Numbered from the stretch's first letter, positions 36,160 to 49,055 are shown. The stretch: DNA of 64,000 nucleotides from Molossus alvarezi (GCA_037176705.1 CM073885.1:219740290-219804289); one strand, 5' to 3'. Notes: generated by a model not told the origin, from the letters alone. Numbers and translations: made by a program.

Positions 36160-37082
36160 TTACAGCAGTCCTTTTAACATTTCTTGCAGTGCTGGTTTGG
36201 TGCTAATGTATTCCCTTAGCCTTTTTTTTTTTTTTTTTTTTTTGTCTGGGAAGCTCTTTATTTGACCTTCTATTTTGAATGATAGCCTTGCTGGGTAGAG
36301 TAGTCTTGGATTCAGATCCTTGTTTTTCATGACCTTGATTACCTCATGCCATTCCCTTCTGGCCTGCAGTGTTTCTGTTGAGAAGTCAGGTGAAAGCCTT
36401 ATGGGGTTTCCTTTGTAGGTAACATGTTGCTTCTCTCTTGCTATTTTTAGGATTCTTTGTCTTTAATTTTTGGCATTTTGATTACTATGTGTCTTGGTGT
36501 GGCCTATTTGGGTTCTTTTTACTTGGGGCTCTCTGTGCTTGTTGAACTTGAATGTGTTCTTCCTTCACCAAATTAGGGAAGTTTTCTTTCACTATTTCTT
36601 CAAATATATTCTCTAACCCTTGCTCATTTTCTTCTTCGGAGACTCCTATGATGCAAATGTTATTATGTTTCCAGTTGTCCTACAGTTCTCTTAAGCTGTC
36701 TTCCCATTTTTTAATCATTTTTTCCTTTTGGTTTTCTGATTGGTTGATTTTTTTCTACCCTATCTTCTGATTCACTGATCCGGTCCTCAGCTTCCTCTAC
36801 TCTGCTATTTAGACCTTCCAATATGTTCTTTATTTCTGATATGTCATTCTTCATTTCTTCTTGGTGGTTTTTAATTTCCAACTGGTTAATTTTCAACATT
36901 TCTATGTCTTTACTCGTGGTGCTCATGTCCTTACACATGCTGTTGAGCTTCCTCAAAATCATGGCTCTGAATTCTAGTTCTGTTAACTTGTTTAATTGCT
37001 CCACATTTATCTCATCTTCGGTAGAGGTCTCTTGTTCTTTCATTTCGCTTTTGTTTCTGTATTTCAAGATTTTGACTAACAC
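36160..37082 (-). pseudogene. L1 ORF1 pseudogene
   Basis: The N-terminal 120 or so residues are open (36711-37082). They hold a long coiled coil (FRAMILRKLNSMCKDMS, NQLEIKNHQEEMKNDISEIK, NSRVEEAEDRISESEDRV). I take the conserved start at MKEQETS (37043), though an upstream in-frame ATG exists at 37082. Downstream the RNA-binding half is frameshifted, and the normal stop lies at 36160-36162. It is the same family as ORF1 at 2125-2968, with a better N-terminus. Confidence 0.88.
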
Positions 37083-37905
37083 AGCAGGCTTTGGAGCCTG
37101 CCAAATTTTCCCTGTGGGTGTTGGTGTTCTGCTGTTTGTGGCTCCCTCTCCTGGGTTTGGATGAGCAAGGGAGGACCCACGTTAAACACCACTGTCAAAT
37201 CTTACTTTCCTGGTTAGAGTTACTAGCCCAGGGAATGGTACAGTTATCCTCTAGCTTTTTGCCTGGGGGCTATCAGTAGCAGTTACCTGAAGAGCCTTGG
37301 CTTCTCAGTTGAATGAAAAACTTCCTCAGGTGCTCAGCATAAGGGGATTTCCTCAGTGTGGGGCAGATGCTGGTTGTTAATGGACCCCAATTTGCATTTC
37401 AGTGGCCACGGTGTGGGGTTGAATCTCTGAGGGAGGGGCCGCTGCCTCTCCCCAGAGCCCTGGAAAGGAACAAGATGGCCACCGTCCTGCATGGCTGCAA
37501 CTCAGCAAAAGCTCTGAGCACCCTCCAAATCCCGAGTGTCCCCAAACAGTTCCAGTCTAGTCTGCCCTCCCTCTGCCGGAGCCCAAGGTAAGTGGCTGTG
37601 GCTATTTTAGCCTCTGTCCCAGCTCTGCGCTGTGGAGCTGGTTGGGAGTTTAACCTGAGGGTGCTGCTCATAGCTAAGGCCGCTGCCAACCGTAGGCTCC
37701 CAGCCCCCCTCTTGAGTCTCCACAAGCCTACCAGGATTGAGTCAGTGTCCCTGGTTATGTGGTCCTCCAAGCTGCTTTTCTGTTGCTTTTTCCTGTCTAT
37801 TTGTCTTTATTTTCGTTGTGATTCTAGTTTGGTCCTGGGAGATGGTCTGTGTAGTTTCCATTCACTCCACCGCCATTTTTCTCCCCTCCCCAGACCACAT
37901 CTTTT

Positions 37906-40440
37906 GTTCACATTTACTTGATTGTGTTTTATCCCTTATCGTTCCCACCTAAGGAGAAAACGTTAGAGGAGACCTAGAGGCCCAGAAAGTTTCTATGTTC
38001 GAGAAAGAATTATATGCAATGAAACACCCTGGATGGTGATAAACCCACAGAAGACACGCTTAACCATACACTACTCCTTCTGGTCATGCATCTTCTCTAT
38101 GCACAGAGGAAAATGTGAGACTGTATTTGCAGACTAGAAATTGTATTTACAGACTAGGAATCATGCTGCTCAGGCACCTGCTAAGCAGTCTCAGTCCCCA
38201 TCCAGGTAGCATAGCGTTGTCCCAGGCTGTGATTGTTGCTGTGCTGCTGTACCCAGGCTCCCCTGAAGCTGGCATTAGGAGTCGCCACAGCTGCTAAGGC
38301 CACGTGATTGCTAAGGAAAGAGCACCTGCGAACAAGTGGGTGGAGGGCATGTTACCAGGCCAGGGGAGAGAAACAGCTTTGTTAGTTGGGATTATATTAT
38401 CTCAGGGTTGGGAAACACCAGGTGCTTTTTCAGAATAACCAATCAACTTCCCAAGCTTTCAGGGGCTTTTGAAGGTCCCCTCTAACCAATCCATTATTTC
38501 CCCAGGCTAGACTGACAGGCCTCTATGGTCGCAACTGGGATCCTAATGAGCATGTCCAAAAGTAGAAGTACATCCCCCTGCACCATCTTGACTTCTATTG
38601 CTCATGTCCAAAAGTTCTTTGAGACATCTGGTTTCTAGTACACATGTCCTAATCTTGGTATGAGTTCATCTCTCCTGCTTGCAGAACTTCAACTAGCACC
38701 ACTGTGTGGGGCTTTTACAATGTTTCGTCTAGGCATGGATACCTAAAAGCAAACCAACAGTGTAGCCAATGGACTCACTTCAACAGAAAAGGTGTAGATT
38801 GGCTCCCCAATCAGCCAGTCCACCAGGCATGTCACATAACACCATCCTGAAGAAGCTAGCCTCAAAGAAAGTTTGAAAAGCCTTCAGAAAGTATAGCAGA
38901 TGCATTAACTCAGTTAACATGCTATAAGCTTGGGATACCTTCCAACAAGATGCAGTCTGTACATTAAGGAGACATCTATATGGTATTATATGCCTAGGAG
39001 GAAAAATAACTTGGGTCCAGGAATCAAGAGGTAAAGTCAAAAACAGTCCCATGTCATTCCAAATGACATGCTGGGTCATTTTGTCAGTAATCATTGTTGC
39101 AGGGGTCACTGACTGATCAGCAGAAGGAAGCTGGGCTACTCCTAAATGATGAGAGCAGGTAAGAGGGTATAAAACCCAGGTGATCCACTTGATCACCTCC
39201 TACTTCCTTTCCCCATAATTGAGACACATTTAGCAGCTCTGGCTAGAAAACTTATGAATAGTAAGAGTTCAGACCCCTTAGGAGGATGGTTGGAGCTCTA
39301 ACACCAACTGTTAGTGGGGGAGGGAAATAGGGAGAAGAAGGTATCAGTTGTAATCCAAAATCAGTTTCAGCTGTATTTCATCTCATTACCATCCTCTGAG
39401 TTACCCCCTCTGGAAGAGAGAGCTGTGGGAATCATGGTGTTGCTATTCTGTGGACCCAGGTAGAAAATACAGCTGTCAGCACAAAAAGCAGATGGTGGTA
39501 GCCAGTCCTAGGGGTGGTTTCCAACCTACAGCTGAGTGAAGCAGGGGTACCGAGGGAGGCCCATTCCTAGGAAACTTGGAACTCCTGGTGGGTGATTTTG
39601 GGCTATTGTACTTGCTATTAACTTTGACGAAATGTTTATATTGCACTGGAGTCTAAGTTACTTCTTACCTAACATTTATGCCTTTCCTTTTCCTTTACCT
39701 GAGTCAGAACCACAGTGTAGTCTAATGGCTGTCCCAGAACCCTCTGGCTCCCTCTTCAATTTCCCTTAAGGCCTTTTTTTCTAATTTCACAAAAAATTCT
39801 TGAACCTCTAATCCCATCTTGGTATCTGCTTCTCAAGAGACACAATCTAATAGAAGTTTGGTGTCCAACTAAATACTGAGACAGTAGAATACAATCAGCT
39901 GTGAATAAAAGCTTGCATTTGCCTGTATACATCTGCAAGGATACTCTGATTCAAAGGGAAGATACCACCCATCTGTGTCATAACTGGTGGCCTTCTTAAT
40001 TACCTTAACACCATGTATGTTAATTTGACCCCGCATTGATGTGATGTCTGAGGTATATGCATTCACCTTTCCATAGTCCTCCCCTCCTAAGCCTAACATT
40101 TCACTGTTTGCCAAATGACCACCTCACATTTTCTTGGGGCCAATTATTTTAAATTATTCTAGAGAAGAGATATCGAGGAGACATCTAACACATGTTTTCT
40201 CTAAGACTCAAGCCCAGTATAGGTTGACAAGCTCTTTGAGTTCACAATTCCTTTGTCACTGAGGAGTTGCTACTCTGAAAATCCTAGGTCCTGCTTTAAG
40301 TTCAATCATTAGCCCTTGAAACCCGTCAAGTTAGCCTACCCAAATTAAGGACAAAAAGACTACATAATTGAGCAATTTGGTGTTTGCCTACTCAAAAATA
40401 CAAAGATCAGCTTTCTGATCTATTTCTGGTATCACTTATT
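37906..40440. other. Unassigned sequence, possibly with old LTR-element relics
   Basis: No gene is recognised. Parts (38280-38780 and 39000-40120) have the texture of decayed endogenous LTR-element sequence, but I cannot name a family or find LTR ends. Confidence 0.3.
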
Positions 40441-40444
40441 TCAG

Positions 40445-40620
40445 GTGTCTTCCTTAATAGGGACTAGTTTGGGGTTTTTAATGACTAATGGGTGAGCATC
40501 TTTCATAAGATGAAGTATTTTATTGAAACACTTTCAAATTGTGTTTCCCGGGGTGCTGTGTGTTTTCTGGGCGGGTTGAGGCAGTGGGCTAGAGAAGGGG
40601 TTCTGTATACATTCTCCCCG
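40445..40620 (+). repeat. Unassigned ~170-bp repeat, copy 1
   Basis: 'ttaatagggactagtttggg', 'atctttcataagatgaagta', 'caaattgtgtttccc' and 'ctagagaaggggttctgta' recur in the same order and direction at 59075-59515. The similarity stops on both sides, so it is a dispersed element rather than a segmental copy. Family unknown. Confidence 0.7.
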
Positions 40621-43600
40621 GTTCCTCCTACAGAAAGTTTTTTATTTTGTTGTGTGAAAATACTCCACACAAAATGAGGTTCAAAAGCCAGTGGCTTGAG
40701 TTACAACATTTAATATTGGCTCACCTAGATGTAGGTATATAAGGTTTGGGGGTTCATGATAATCACAGACAAATCCCTCCAAAGAAATTAACAGCTTCTC
40801 CCAGGCATAGGCTTTACTTTGCCTGTTTCCAGTTTATCACTGAATTCCTTCACCTGCGTTTTCCTGGTACCCTCCCACCCCTTTTCATTGCTTAGCACTT
40901 GTCTGTGTGGTATATTACAAGTCAGATAGCAATAGCTCTCTTTGACCATAGACAATTTCAAGTAGATCTGGTGCTAAGAAATATAAGACATTGCAAGTCT
41001 CCTGGGCAAGTAGTCACTGGTGTTGAGCAGCTCTGGGTGAACACTGGGTTCAAAGCAGTAACCTACAGAGAGTTGGACCCAAAGGGGCCTTGGCACAAGT
41101 GAGGAATTTCAGTTAAAGCCACCCTAAAGGTTAGTCAGGGTTTGAGCCATTAGGAGCTAGTCAAACAAGGTTTAAAAGAAAATATAAGAGGTTCCAGTTG
41201 TACTGTGCCCAGTGGGTAGAAAGCAAGCAGACCAGAGTTCAGAGCAGTATCCACACATAAGAAATGGCCTAAAGCCTAGCCGGATTCCTGTGGCAGAGAG
41301 GAATCCTGCCCTATCCCATGTCTTGTTCTAAAAGAAAATTTACAATTAAGAAGCTTGTTGTTCAACCTCTTCTTCCACCTCTCCAACTGTGGTTATAAAC
41401 CTGTCTCCTCCTAACCCTCAAACCAGAGTTTGATATTTAGAGCCATGGGGCTCTCCAGAAGCCTAAACAGGAACACCAACAACAGATACCGTTTTATAAG
41501 ACTCACCTGCAGCCGGGAGTCCCTTCATTGATTAGATAGCAGTTGCTTTGCTCTGCATGTCTAAGGTGGGAAAGGTGAAGTTTCAGTGTCTCCACTGTTA
41601 ATATTCTATGGAGAAGTCAGTACTATTTTCTTTGCCCAATAATCCATTGGGTTATTTGGTGTGTTTGAAGTAAAGTTGTATATATAGATTAGCTTTTTGG
41701 GTTTGTTTTGTTTTAACGTGGTTTTTATAGTGGTTGAACACATTTACAGAAACGGAGAGGGATTTAGTAGACAAAACATACCATGTGTTTCAAATGTATC
41801 TGAGAATTCACACTTAAATTTAATGAGATTCTTGGGTGACAGATGAAGTCACTAGTACACTCACTTTTGGAATTCCTGGAAGCAGAGAAGTTACAATCCC
41901 AAGTGAGAACTCTACAGGATGAGTAGTCAGAAAGTTGGTTTTCAGGGTTAATAGGTGGCCATGGAGAAGCGTCACACATCACTGCCCCTGGGCTTCTTCC
42001 TGCAGATTCCTGCAGACACCACCACCACCACCACCGCGTGTCCTGATACCCCAGTCCTAGTTATAACCATCAATTAGCACGGTTGCTTGGAAAGGCTGGG
42101 ACTCTCAAGATCCTAGATCTCATCTGCCAGGTAGTCATTTGTCAAGCAGACTGCCGCCCATAACTATGCCTCTCGTGAGCAGGGAATCCACGTGAAGGTG
42201 AGGTCTCTGCTTCCCCCCTGGAACCCTGCTTCTTTCGCAAGTACAGTGAAAGCAAAGTCGCTCCCCATGGTGGGGATGAGGGTGGACAAAGGTGCATGTT
42301 CTGACTTTTACTTTTTCTCCATTTTTCCAGGTTTTTCTTAAAGCAGGGAAACCTAGAAGTTTGGGTATAGTGCGATTTCGAAAAGAAACACCTTTGATCA
42401 TATTGTGACACATAGAAACAGCAATACAGTCTGCTGCACAGCACCCATGAAATCATCAGTCAGGACAGTAACCATAGCCATCACATAGCATGTTCTCGAC
42501 AAATGTCACAAAGCAGCCACATTATCCCTTTCTCTGTGACAGACATTTTTCTCTTGATAAACTCAAAGCCTCACAATTCTCAGTGCTCTGAGTAACCACC
42601 ATCTAACCGATGAAGTTTCCACACTATCCCAACTGACCATTTACCTATCAGAACAGCGCTCTCAGGTGAGCAAATCAGAGAGCATGAAGAGCATAAAATA
42701 AGGTCCTATACATTCCCCCTTACCCACCTCCACATCCAGGTGGAAGGTAAACTTCAGCCCACAGGGTTTATATTCTCTTCAGATCAGATAAACGGCTTTC
42801 GAAAGACTGTGGTTAAGACCTTAACTCCCCAGTAAGAGGGCTGCATGATGCTTGAAGTTCACTTAAGTTCTGTTCTTCACTAACATCACAAAGGACATTT
42901 TCTTTTCTCAAAAAAAGTCTAATTCAAAAATAGACTACATTTTTCTCGATGGTTTTCACCCAGGCTGACCCACCTTTAGTCTCTAGAGCAAGGAGGAAAG
43001 GAGCTAGCTTTTCCTCCCTTTTTGCCATACTCTAAATAGGAGTTTCCCGCCTGCAGATATTTTAGAATCCAACTGAAGGCTAGAAGAAAGGCATTTAGAA
43101 ACTTCATGAAAAAAGGCAAGATAAGATTACTGAGTTTGCTTTAAGCATAGAAGCTCCAAACCTATGTATTTCTTTTCAAGAGGGTTATCAAACTGCAGTG
43201 AGTTAGCGGAAAGAGTGATTTTGCTGAAGTATCTTTTATGCTAGAGGTTGAACAGAAGTCAATACAAAGCAGGCGACTTCTCAGAAAGATTTGATCAGGA
43301 GAGAGGAAATCTCAAAATTCAAAATTCAATCTTAAACTTTAAGAACTGAATCCCTTTTAGAAACTCCAATGGTCAGAGAAGTTTCTTCTCTCTGTGTATT
43401 TCTACGACGAGAAGACATGCCTGATAAAATGACTTCGGGGAGTTACAGTGACCACCTGTTTTCTGTCTGCACACAACAGTGGTGTCCCTTCTTTCCAGTT
43501 CCTCAGTCTGTTTGCTTAGATTCACTTTGCCTTTTTCTTCATTCACCCATCACTTCTAAAGTAAGCTAATCAACATTTCCCTTGAGACTTTTCCCTTGTG

Positions 43601-44040
43601 AAACGTTTGGTTCATGTCCATCCACCCCTCCTAGCCATCAGAGAAGTTTTTAAGCACCAACATGCCTGTAAACTTTGTACTACATCACCCAGTGCCCCAA
43701 ACCACACCCAGCAACACCAGAGCAAGCAACACACCCTCCTAATACCCAACTTCTTTTTTTTTTATACTCAAAACTCCACCTTCTTCTTGTGTGCTGACCA
43801 AAGAGAATGCCAAGGGGCTACTTCAGCTCTACAATTGGTCCCTGACTTCTGGCAGGTGAAAACAAGTCTCTGGATGCTTGGCTGCCCAAGGGCCTTCTCT
43901 TTAAGCTTCCTAATTTCAAGGGACGCTGCTTCCCCTGGGTGCTTTTTTACTACATTGTAGAAGTTTCTGAGCTGTTAAAGACATAGTCTGAGGAAATAGT
44001 TTAGAGTCATCTGCAAAAAGTGGCTGAATAACTGCCCCTC
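40621..44040. other. Unassigned sequence
   Basis: No gene or named repeat over 3.4 kb. A short CAC trinucleotide run lies near 42015-42036 and a T-run at 43753-43762. The frames at 42135-42456 and 43369-43960 show no known domain. Confidence 0.35.
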
Positions 44041-44052
44041 TAGCACTTCATC

Positions 44053-44268
44053 TTTTTTAAAATATATTTTTATTGATTTTTTTAGACAGAGTGGAAGGGA
44101 GAGGGAGAGGGAGAGAGAGAAATGCTGATGTAAGAGCAGAATATTGATTGGCTGCCTCCTACAGGCCCACTACCAGGGATTGAGCCACAACCCTGGGCAT
44201 ATAATAGATCCGGCAACCTCTTACTGCATGGGATGATGCCCAGCCAACTGAGCCACACTAGCCAGGGC
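44053..44268 (-). mobile_element. Ves-type SINE
   Basis: Minus-strand head GCCCTGGCTAGTGTGGCTCA, tail at 44053. Duplication TAGCACTTCATC (44041-44052) and TAGTACTTCATC (44269-44280), one mismatch. Confidence 0.9.
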
Positions 44269-44337
44269 TAGTACTTCATCCTAATAGGGAAGATTTTTAG
44301 TGTGCCCTAAGGAATTTCAAAATGAGGAATATGAGTA

Positions 44338-44519
44338 CCTACCGGCACACCTCGTTTTATTGCACTTCACTTCATTGGGCTTCCTAGGTGTAGCTTTTCT
44401 TACAAACTGAAGGCGAGACCTCCACCAGCAAAAGGTTATGACTCACTCTGCTGTAATACTCATTTTATTATGTTAGTCTGGAATCAAAGCCACGTTATTA
44501 CCCAGGTATGCCCGTATCT
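44338..44519 (+). mobile_element. Tigger1-derived DNA transposon remnant
   Basis: It starts at a TA and 'cacacctcgttttattgcac' and finishes 'cccaggtatgcccgta'. An inner block 'ccaccagcaaaaggttatga' comes from the 3' end of the transposase gene. Both ends of the Tc1/mariner-class Tigger1 are joined with most of the interior deleted, as in its short nonautonomous forms. Confidence 0.82.
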
Positions 44520-44879
44520 AGCCAGACACTAGTGTTAGAGTCAACCATCTTCACCCTCAGACAACACTACTTTATTGCTCACTTTACCCTGTTATTCTTT
44601 AATTCACAAGCATTAAAGCCCGTGATTCAGAGAAGGCAAGGAAGTGACCAAGTGCAGCTTTGGGTTGTGTCTCCGCTTCTCAAACTGCATGCTAGGTGTA
44701 CAAGCCTTTCCAGGATACAATTGTTTCTGTAAAGTCTATTCCAGTTGTGGATGAGGGGGTAAAAGGCATTGTTTCGTTTTAATACCATAGCAATCCAAAC
44801 TGATATAAATAAATGATTTATTTAATAAATTTAAAGGAGAAGAGACAGATCTTCACAAAAGACTTTAAAATGGTGTATG
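44520..44879. other. Unassigned sequence
   Basis: No recognised feature. Confidence 0.35.
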
Positions 44880-45290
44880 TCTGTATTCCCCCATCCAGGA
44901 AGTATATTTCACTTCACCTTCCCCTGAGTGTGGTGTGGACTGAGTGACTCACACTGCTAAAGAACAGAGGAGGGAAAATAATAATTTACAGTGAAGCAAC
45001 CTGGCAAACACTGCCCTAGCCCGTGATCCAGGGTAACATCCCCAGTGGCAATTCATTTTGCTCGTATGTACCCCCTGATACAATGTGATGAGAAAAGCAC
45101 TTCACCCCATGGTCTTCTTCCTCAAAAACCATGATCCCAATCTAACCATGGGAAAAACATTAGACAAAAGCAAATTGAGGGGCATTCGACAAAATCCTGA
45201 GAAGTTAATCAGGTTCATGAAAAATAAGGAGAGACTGAGTAACTGTCACAGACCACAAGACACGAGAGAGACATAAAAACAGGCACCTCC

Positions 45291-47885
45291 CCAGCATAAT
45301 TCTAATTCCAAAACCAGAAAAAGACACTACAAAGAAAGAAAACTACAGGCCAATATCCCTGATGAACATAGACGCCAAAATCCTGAACAAAATATTAGCA
45401 AATCGGATCCAGAAATACATCAAAAAAATTATTCACCATGACCAAGTGGGATTCATTCCAGGGATGCAAGGCTGGTACAATATTCGCAAATCAATAAACG
45501 TGATACACCACATCAACAAAATGAAGAATAAAAACCACATGATCATATCAATAGATGCTGAAAAAGCATTCGACAAAATCCAGCATCCATTTCTGATAAA
45601 AACGCTCAGCAATGTAGGAATAGAGGGATCATATCTCGACATAATAAAGGCCATATATGAAAGACCTACAGCCAACATCATACTCAATGGACAGAAACTA
45701 AAAACATTTCCACTAAGAACAGGAACAAGACAGGGATGTCCACTTTCACCACTCTTATTTAACATTGTACTGGAAGTCTTAGCCACAGCAATCAGACATG
45801 AAGAAAAAATAAAAGGGATCCAAATTGGAAAGGAGGAAGTGAAACTGTCATTATTTGCAGATGACATGATATTGTACATAGAAAACCCTAAAGACTCCAT
45901 CAAAACTCTATTAGACTTAATAAATGAATTTGGCAAAGTAGCAGGATACAAAATTAACGTCAAGAAATCGACGGCATTCGTGTACACCAATGATGAACTC
46001 ACAGAAAGAGAAACTGAAAAAACAATCCCATTTACCATCGCACCAAAAAAATTACGATACCTAGGAATAAACTTAACCAAGGAAGTAAAGGACCTATTTG
46101 CAGAAAACTACAGGTCATTGAAAAAAGAAATAGAGGAAGATATAAAAAAGTGGAAGCACATACCCTGTTCATGGATTGGAAGAATTAACATCATTAAAAT
46201 GTCCATACTACCCAAAGCAATCTATAGATTCAATGCAATCCCCATCAAAATACCAACGACATATTTCATAGAACTAGAACAAATACTTCAAAAGTTCATA
46301 TGGAACCAAAAAAGACCCCGAATAGCCACAGCAATCTTGAAAAAGAAGAACAAAGTAGGTGGGATCACAATACCAGATATCAGGTTATACTACAAAGCGA
46401 CTGTAACCAAAACAGCCTGGTACTGGCACAAGAACAGGCATATAGACCAGTGGAACAGAACTGAAAACCCAGAAATGGACCCAAGGCAATACGCTCAATT
46501 AATATTTGACAAAGGTGGCAAGAGCATACAGTGGAGTAAAGACAGCCTCTTTAATAAATGGTGTTGGGAAAATTGGACAGCTACATGCAAAAAAATGAAA
46601 CTAGACCATCAACTTACACCATACACCAAAATAAACTCAAAATGGATAAAAGACTTAAATGTGACCCGTGAATCCGTAAAAACTCTAGAAGAAAATGTAG
46701 GCAACAAAATTTCGGACATCATACGGAGCAGAATTTTCACTGACACATCACCTAAGGCAACAGAAATAAAGGAGAAAATGAACACATGGGACTACATCAA
46801 ACTAAAAAGCTTCTGCACAGCAAAAGAAACAATCATCAAAATGGAAAGGCAACCCACTGTATGGGAGAACATCATTGCCAATGATGTATCAGATAAGGGG
46901 TTAATTTCCAGTATATATAGAGTGCTCATACAACTCTACAAAAGGAAGACAAAGAACCCAATTAAAAAATGGGCAGAGGAGCTGAATAGACACCTCTCCA
47001 AACAGGACATACAAATGGCCAAGAGACATATGAAGAAATGCTCCACATCACTAATCATCAGAGAGATGCAAATTAAAACAACAATGAGGTATCACCTCAC
47101 ACCTGTCAGAATGGCCGCCATCAACAAATCATCAAACAACAAGTGTTGGCGAGGGTGTGGAGTAAAGGGGACTCTAATACACTGCTGGTGGGAATGCAGA
47201 CTGGTGCAGCCGCTATGGAAAACAATATGGTGCTACCTCAAGAAATTAAAAATTGAACTTCCATTTGACCCAGTGATCCCACTGCTGGGAATATACCCTA
47301 AGAAGCCTGAAACACCAATCAGGAAGAATATATGTACCCCCATGTTCATAGCAGCACTATTTACAATAGCTAAGATCTGGAAACAGCCCAAATGTCCATC
47401 AGTAGACGAATGGATAAAAAAGCTGTGGTACATATACACAATGGAGTACTATGCAGCGGTAAGAAAGAAAGATCTCTTATCCTTTGAGACGACATGGAGG
47501 GACCTGGAAAGTATTATCCTAAGTGAAAGAAGCCAAGCAGAAAAAGACAAATACCACATGATCTCACTTATATACGGAATATAATGAACATAACAGTCTG
47601 AGGAATACAGTAGACCCAGACACATGGAAGTAGGGCACAGACTGACATCCCTCAGAGGAGGGGATGGCGGGTGGGGGGGTGGGAAGAGATAAACCACAGA
47701 ACTTATATGCATGTATGCATGACCAATGGACATGGACAACTAAGCCGGGGACAGGGTGGAGGTGGGGGGGTGGGGTGGGGGGTGCCAATGGGGTAAAAAG
47801 GTAAAATGTCTGTAACAAAAAAAAATAAATAAAATCTTCATTTCACAAAAAAAAATAAAAAAATAAAAAAATAAAAAAAAATAAA
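45291..47885 (+). mobile_element. Young 5'-truncated L1 LINE
   Basis: It begins inside the ORF2 reverse-transcriptase region and runs through the 3'UTR, with G-rich tracts at 47660-47790, to a complex A-rich tail (AAAAAATAAAA repeats). Perfect 16-bp duplication AAAAACAGGCACCTCC at 45275-45290 and 47886-47901. The ORF2 remainder is fully open, so this is probably the most recent L1 insertion in the window. Confidence 0.97.
45293..47584 (+). CDS. Truncated but open L1 ORF2 (RT and C-terminal domain)
   Basis: The frame is open from the truncation point to the natural stop (TAA at 47582-47584), 764 codons. The first in-frame ATG is at 45362, giving 740 residues. It lacks the endonuclease and the start of RT. 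Visible in order: [53 protein letters not shown], catalytic FADD at 45854-45865 (residues 165-168), then the long post-RT region and the Cys motif [18 protein letters not shown]. Full ORF2p is about 1,270 residues. No L1 promoter remains, so expression would need a neighbouring promoter. It is a transposon remnant, not a host gene. Confidence 0.9.
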   Translation, partial: SIILIPKPEKDTTKKENYRPISLMNIDAKILNKILANRIQKYIKKIIHHDQVGFIPGMQGWYNIRKSINVIHHINKMKNKNHMIISIDAEKAFDKIQHPFLIKTLSNVGIEGSYLDIIKAIYERPTANIILNGQKLKTFPLRTGTRQGCPLSPLLFNIVLEVLATAIRHEEKIKGIQIGKEEVKLSLFADDMILYIENPKDSIKTLLDLINEFGKVAGYKINVKKSTAFVYTNDELTERETEKTIPFTIAPKKLRYLGINLTKEVKDLFAENYRSLKKEIEEDIKKWKHIPCSWIGRINIIKMSILPKAIYRFNAIPIKIPTTYFIELEQILQKFIWNQKRPRIATAILKKKNKVGGITIPDIRLYYKATVTKTAWYWHKNRHIDQWNRTENPEMDPRQYAQLIFDKGGKSIQWSKDSLFNKWCWENWTATCKKMKLDHQLTPYTKINSKWIKDLNVTRESVKTLEENVGNKISDIIRSRIFTDTSPKATEIKEKMNTWDYIKLKSFCTAKETIIKMERQPTVWENIIANDVSDKGLISSIYRVLIQLYKRKTKNPIKKWAEELNRHLSKQDIQMAKRHMKKCSTSLIIREMQIKTTMRYHLTPVRMAAINKSSNNKCWRGCGVKGTLIHCWWECRLVQPLWKTIWCYLKKLKIELPFDPVIPLLGIYPKKPETPIRKNICTPMFIAALFTIAKIWKQPKCPSVDEWIKKLWYIYTMEYYAAVRKKDLLSFETTWRDLESIILSERSQAEKDKYHMISLIYGI

Positions 47886-48130
47886 AAAAACAGGCACCTC
47901 CGTGGAATCCTGGAACTGAAGAAGATATCAGTGGAAAGTTGGTGAAACAGATAAGTTTTGGAATTTAGTTCATAGTAACATATAAATGTTGATATTTTAG
48001 TGTTGGCAAATGTACCATAGGCATATAAGATGTTAACGTAACGGGGAACTGGGTAAAGGGAACAGGGAACTCTCTTTACTATCTCTGTAACTTTTCAATA
48101 AATCTGAAATCATCCCTAAATAAAGCATTT

Positions 48131-48560
48131 ATTTAAAAGAAAAAAAAATTGCATAAGTCAAAATGTGAGCCTTTCAAGAAAGCTTATAGCACGCTTCTTT
48201 AAACTAGGCCCTCCCCTGCCCCACATGCTGGAAGTGCTTTTACATCTTTAGGGGTGATTTAGACCAAAAGGTGGAGAGGTAGTAGATTCAGCTAAATAAT
48301 CCCATAGTTGCTTGGGGGATGGATGTGAGGAGGCTGAGAAGCTAGCTGAAACTGAGCTGCGAGGGAACCAAATCTTAAGGCAGTAGTCAATATATAACCA
48401 GTAACAATACTTTCTAGGAATTACAGTACTTTCTGGGAATTTACTAATTCAAACCATTTACTTTTATCCTGAGCATTTGCATACCTGTAGTCAGGAGAGA
48501 GGAGATCCTCTTCAGATAGCATCAACAAAAATGCCAGATATGCTTGAGAACAAGGAGTTT

Positions 48561-48595
<35 letters not shown>

Positions 48596-48614
48596 CCAAT
48601 TACTGTGGGAGACA
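48131..48614. repeat. Unassigned sequence with (AC)n
   Basis: An AC run of about 16 units lies at 48562-48593. Nothing else is recognised. Confidence 0.65.
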
Positions 48615-48850
48615 GGATAAATAGAAATTAAGAACATGGATTTTGGAGGTAGACAGAAAAACCTGGGTTTAATCCTCAACTCTACTGCTTACTACCTAGG
48701 TAGCCTCACGCTAGTTAACCTCTCTAAGTTTACTTTCCTCCTCTGTGAAATGAGGGTAGAAAGAGTGCTTACTCCTGATTGTTGTGAGGGTGGATTGACA
48801 ATATGTATGAAAAGCATCTAGAATAGTTCGTACAGCACTTATTACTACTC
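48615..48850 (+). repeat. MIR SINE
   Basis: Readable MIR order: 'aagaacatggattttggagg', 'tactgcttactacctaggta', 'cctctgtgaaatgagggtag', 'gattgttgtgagggtgg' and 'catctagaatagttcgtac'. An old tRNA-derived SINE common to mammals. Confidence 0.85.
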
Positions 48851-49055
48851 ATATCTGTTCTACATGCTATACCTATTAACTCATTTTATCCTCACAACAA
48901 TCCTATTAGTCTTTATGTTCCACATGAAGAACCTAAGCTGTAGGAGGGCGAATAACTGGCCCGAGGTAATACAGCCTTAAAGTATTAGAGCTTAATTGAA
49001 ACCCTAGCAGTCTGGCTCTAGCATCTTTGCCGTTAGCCAGCAGACAACATTGCCT
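48851..49055 (-). repeat. MIR SINE, opposite strand
   Basis: The plus strand shows the complement of MIR: 'actcattttatcctcacaac', 'gaataactggcccgaggtaa' and 'gcagtctggctctagcatct'. It abuts the previous MIR tail to tail. Confidence 0.8.

Larger units (their letters stand above)
31801..37892 (-). mobile_element. Full-length L1 LINE, inactive
   Basis: Runs from the 5'UTR at 37892 (AAAAATGGCGGTGGAGTGAA near the start) through ORF1 and ORF2 to a poly-A tail (a T-run on the plus strand) at 31801-31815. Length is about 6.1 kb, with about 0.26 kb of that from a nested VES. Perfect 13-bp duplication GACCACATCTTTT at 31788-31800 and 37893-37905. Both ORFs carry stops and frameshifts. Confidence 0.96.
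44880..48130 (+). repeat. Ancient repeat split by a young L1
   Basis: 44880-45290 ('cttcctcaaaaaccatgatc', 'ggcattcgacaaaatcctga') and 47902-48130 ('cgtggaatcctggaac', 'actctctttactatctctgt') read as the two halves of one old repeat's 3' part. The young L1 at 45291-47885 inserted between them. Family name uncertain; it may be an old L1 or MER-type element. Confidence 0.5.

Noticed and set aside
42001..42040. CAC-rich stretch as a repeat array of interest
   Set aside because: A short trinucleotide run of ordinary kind.
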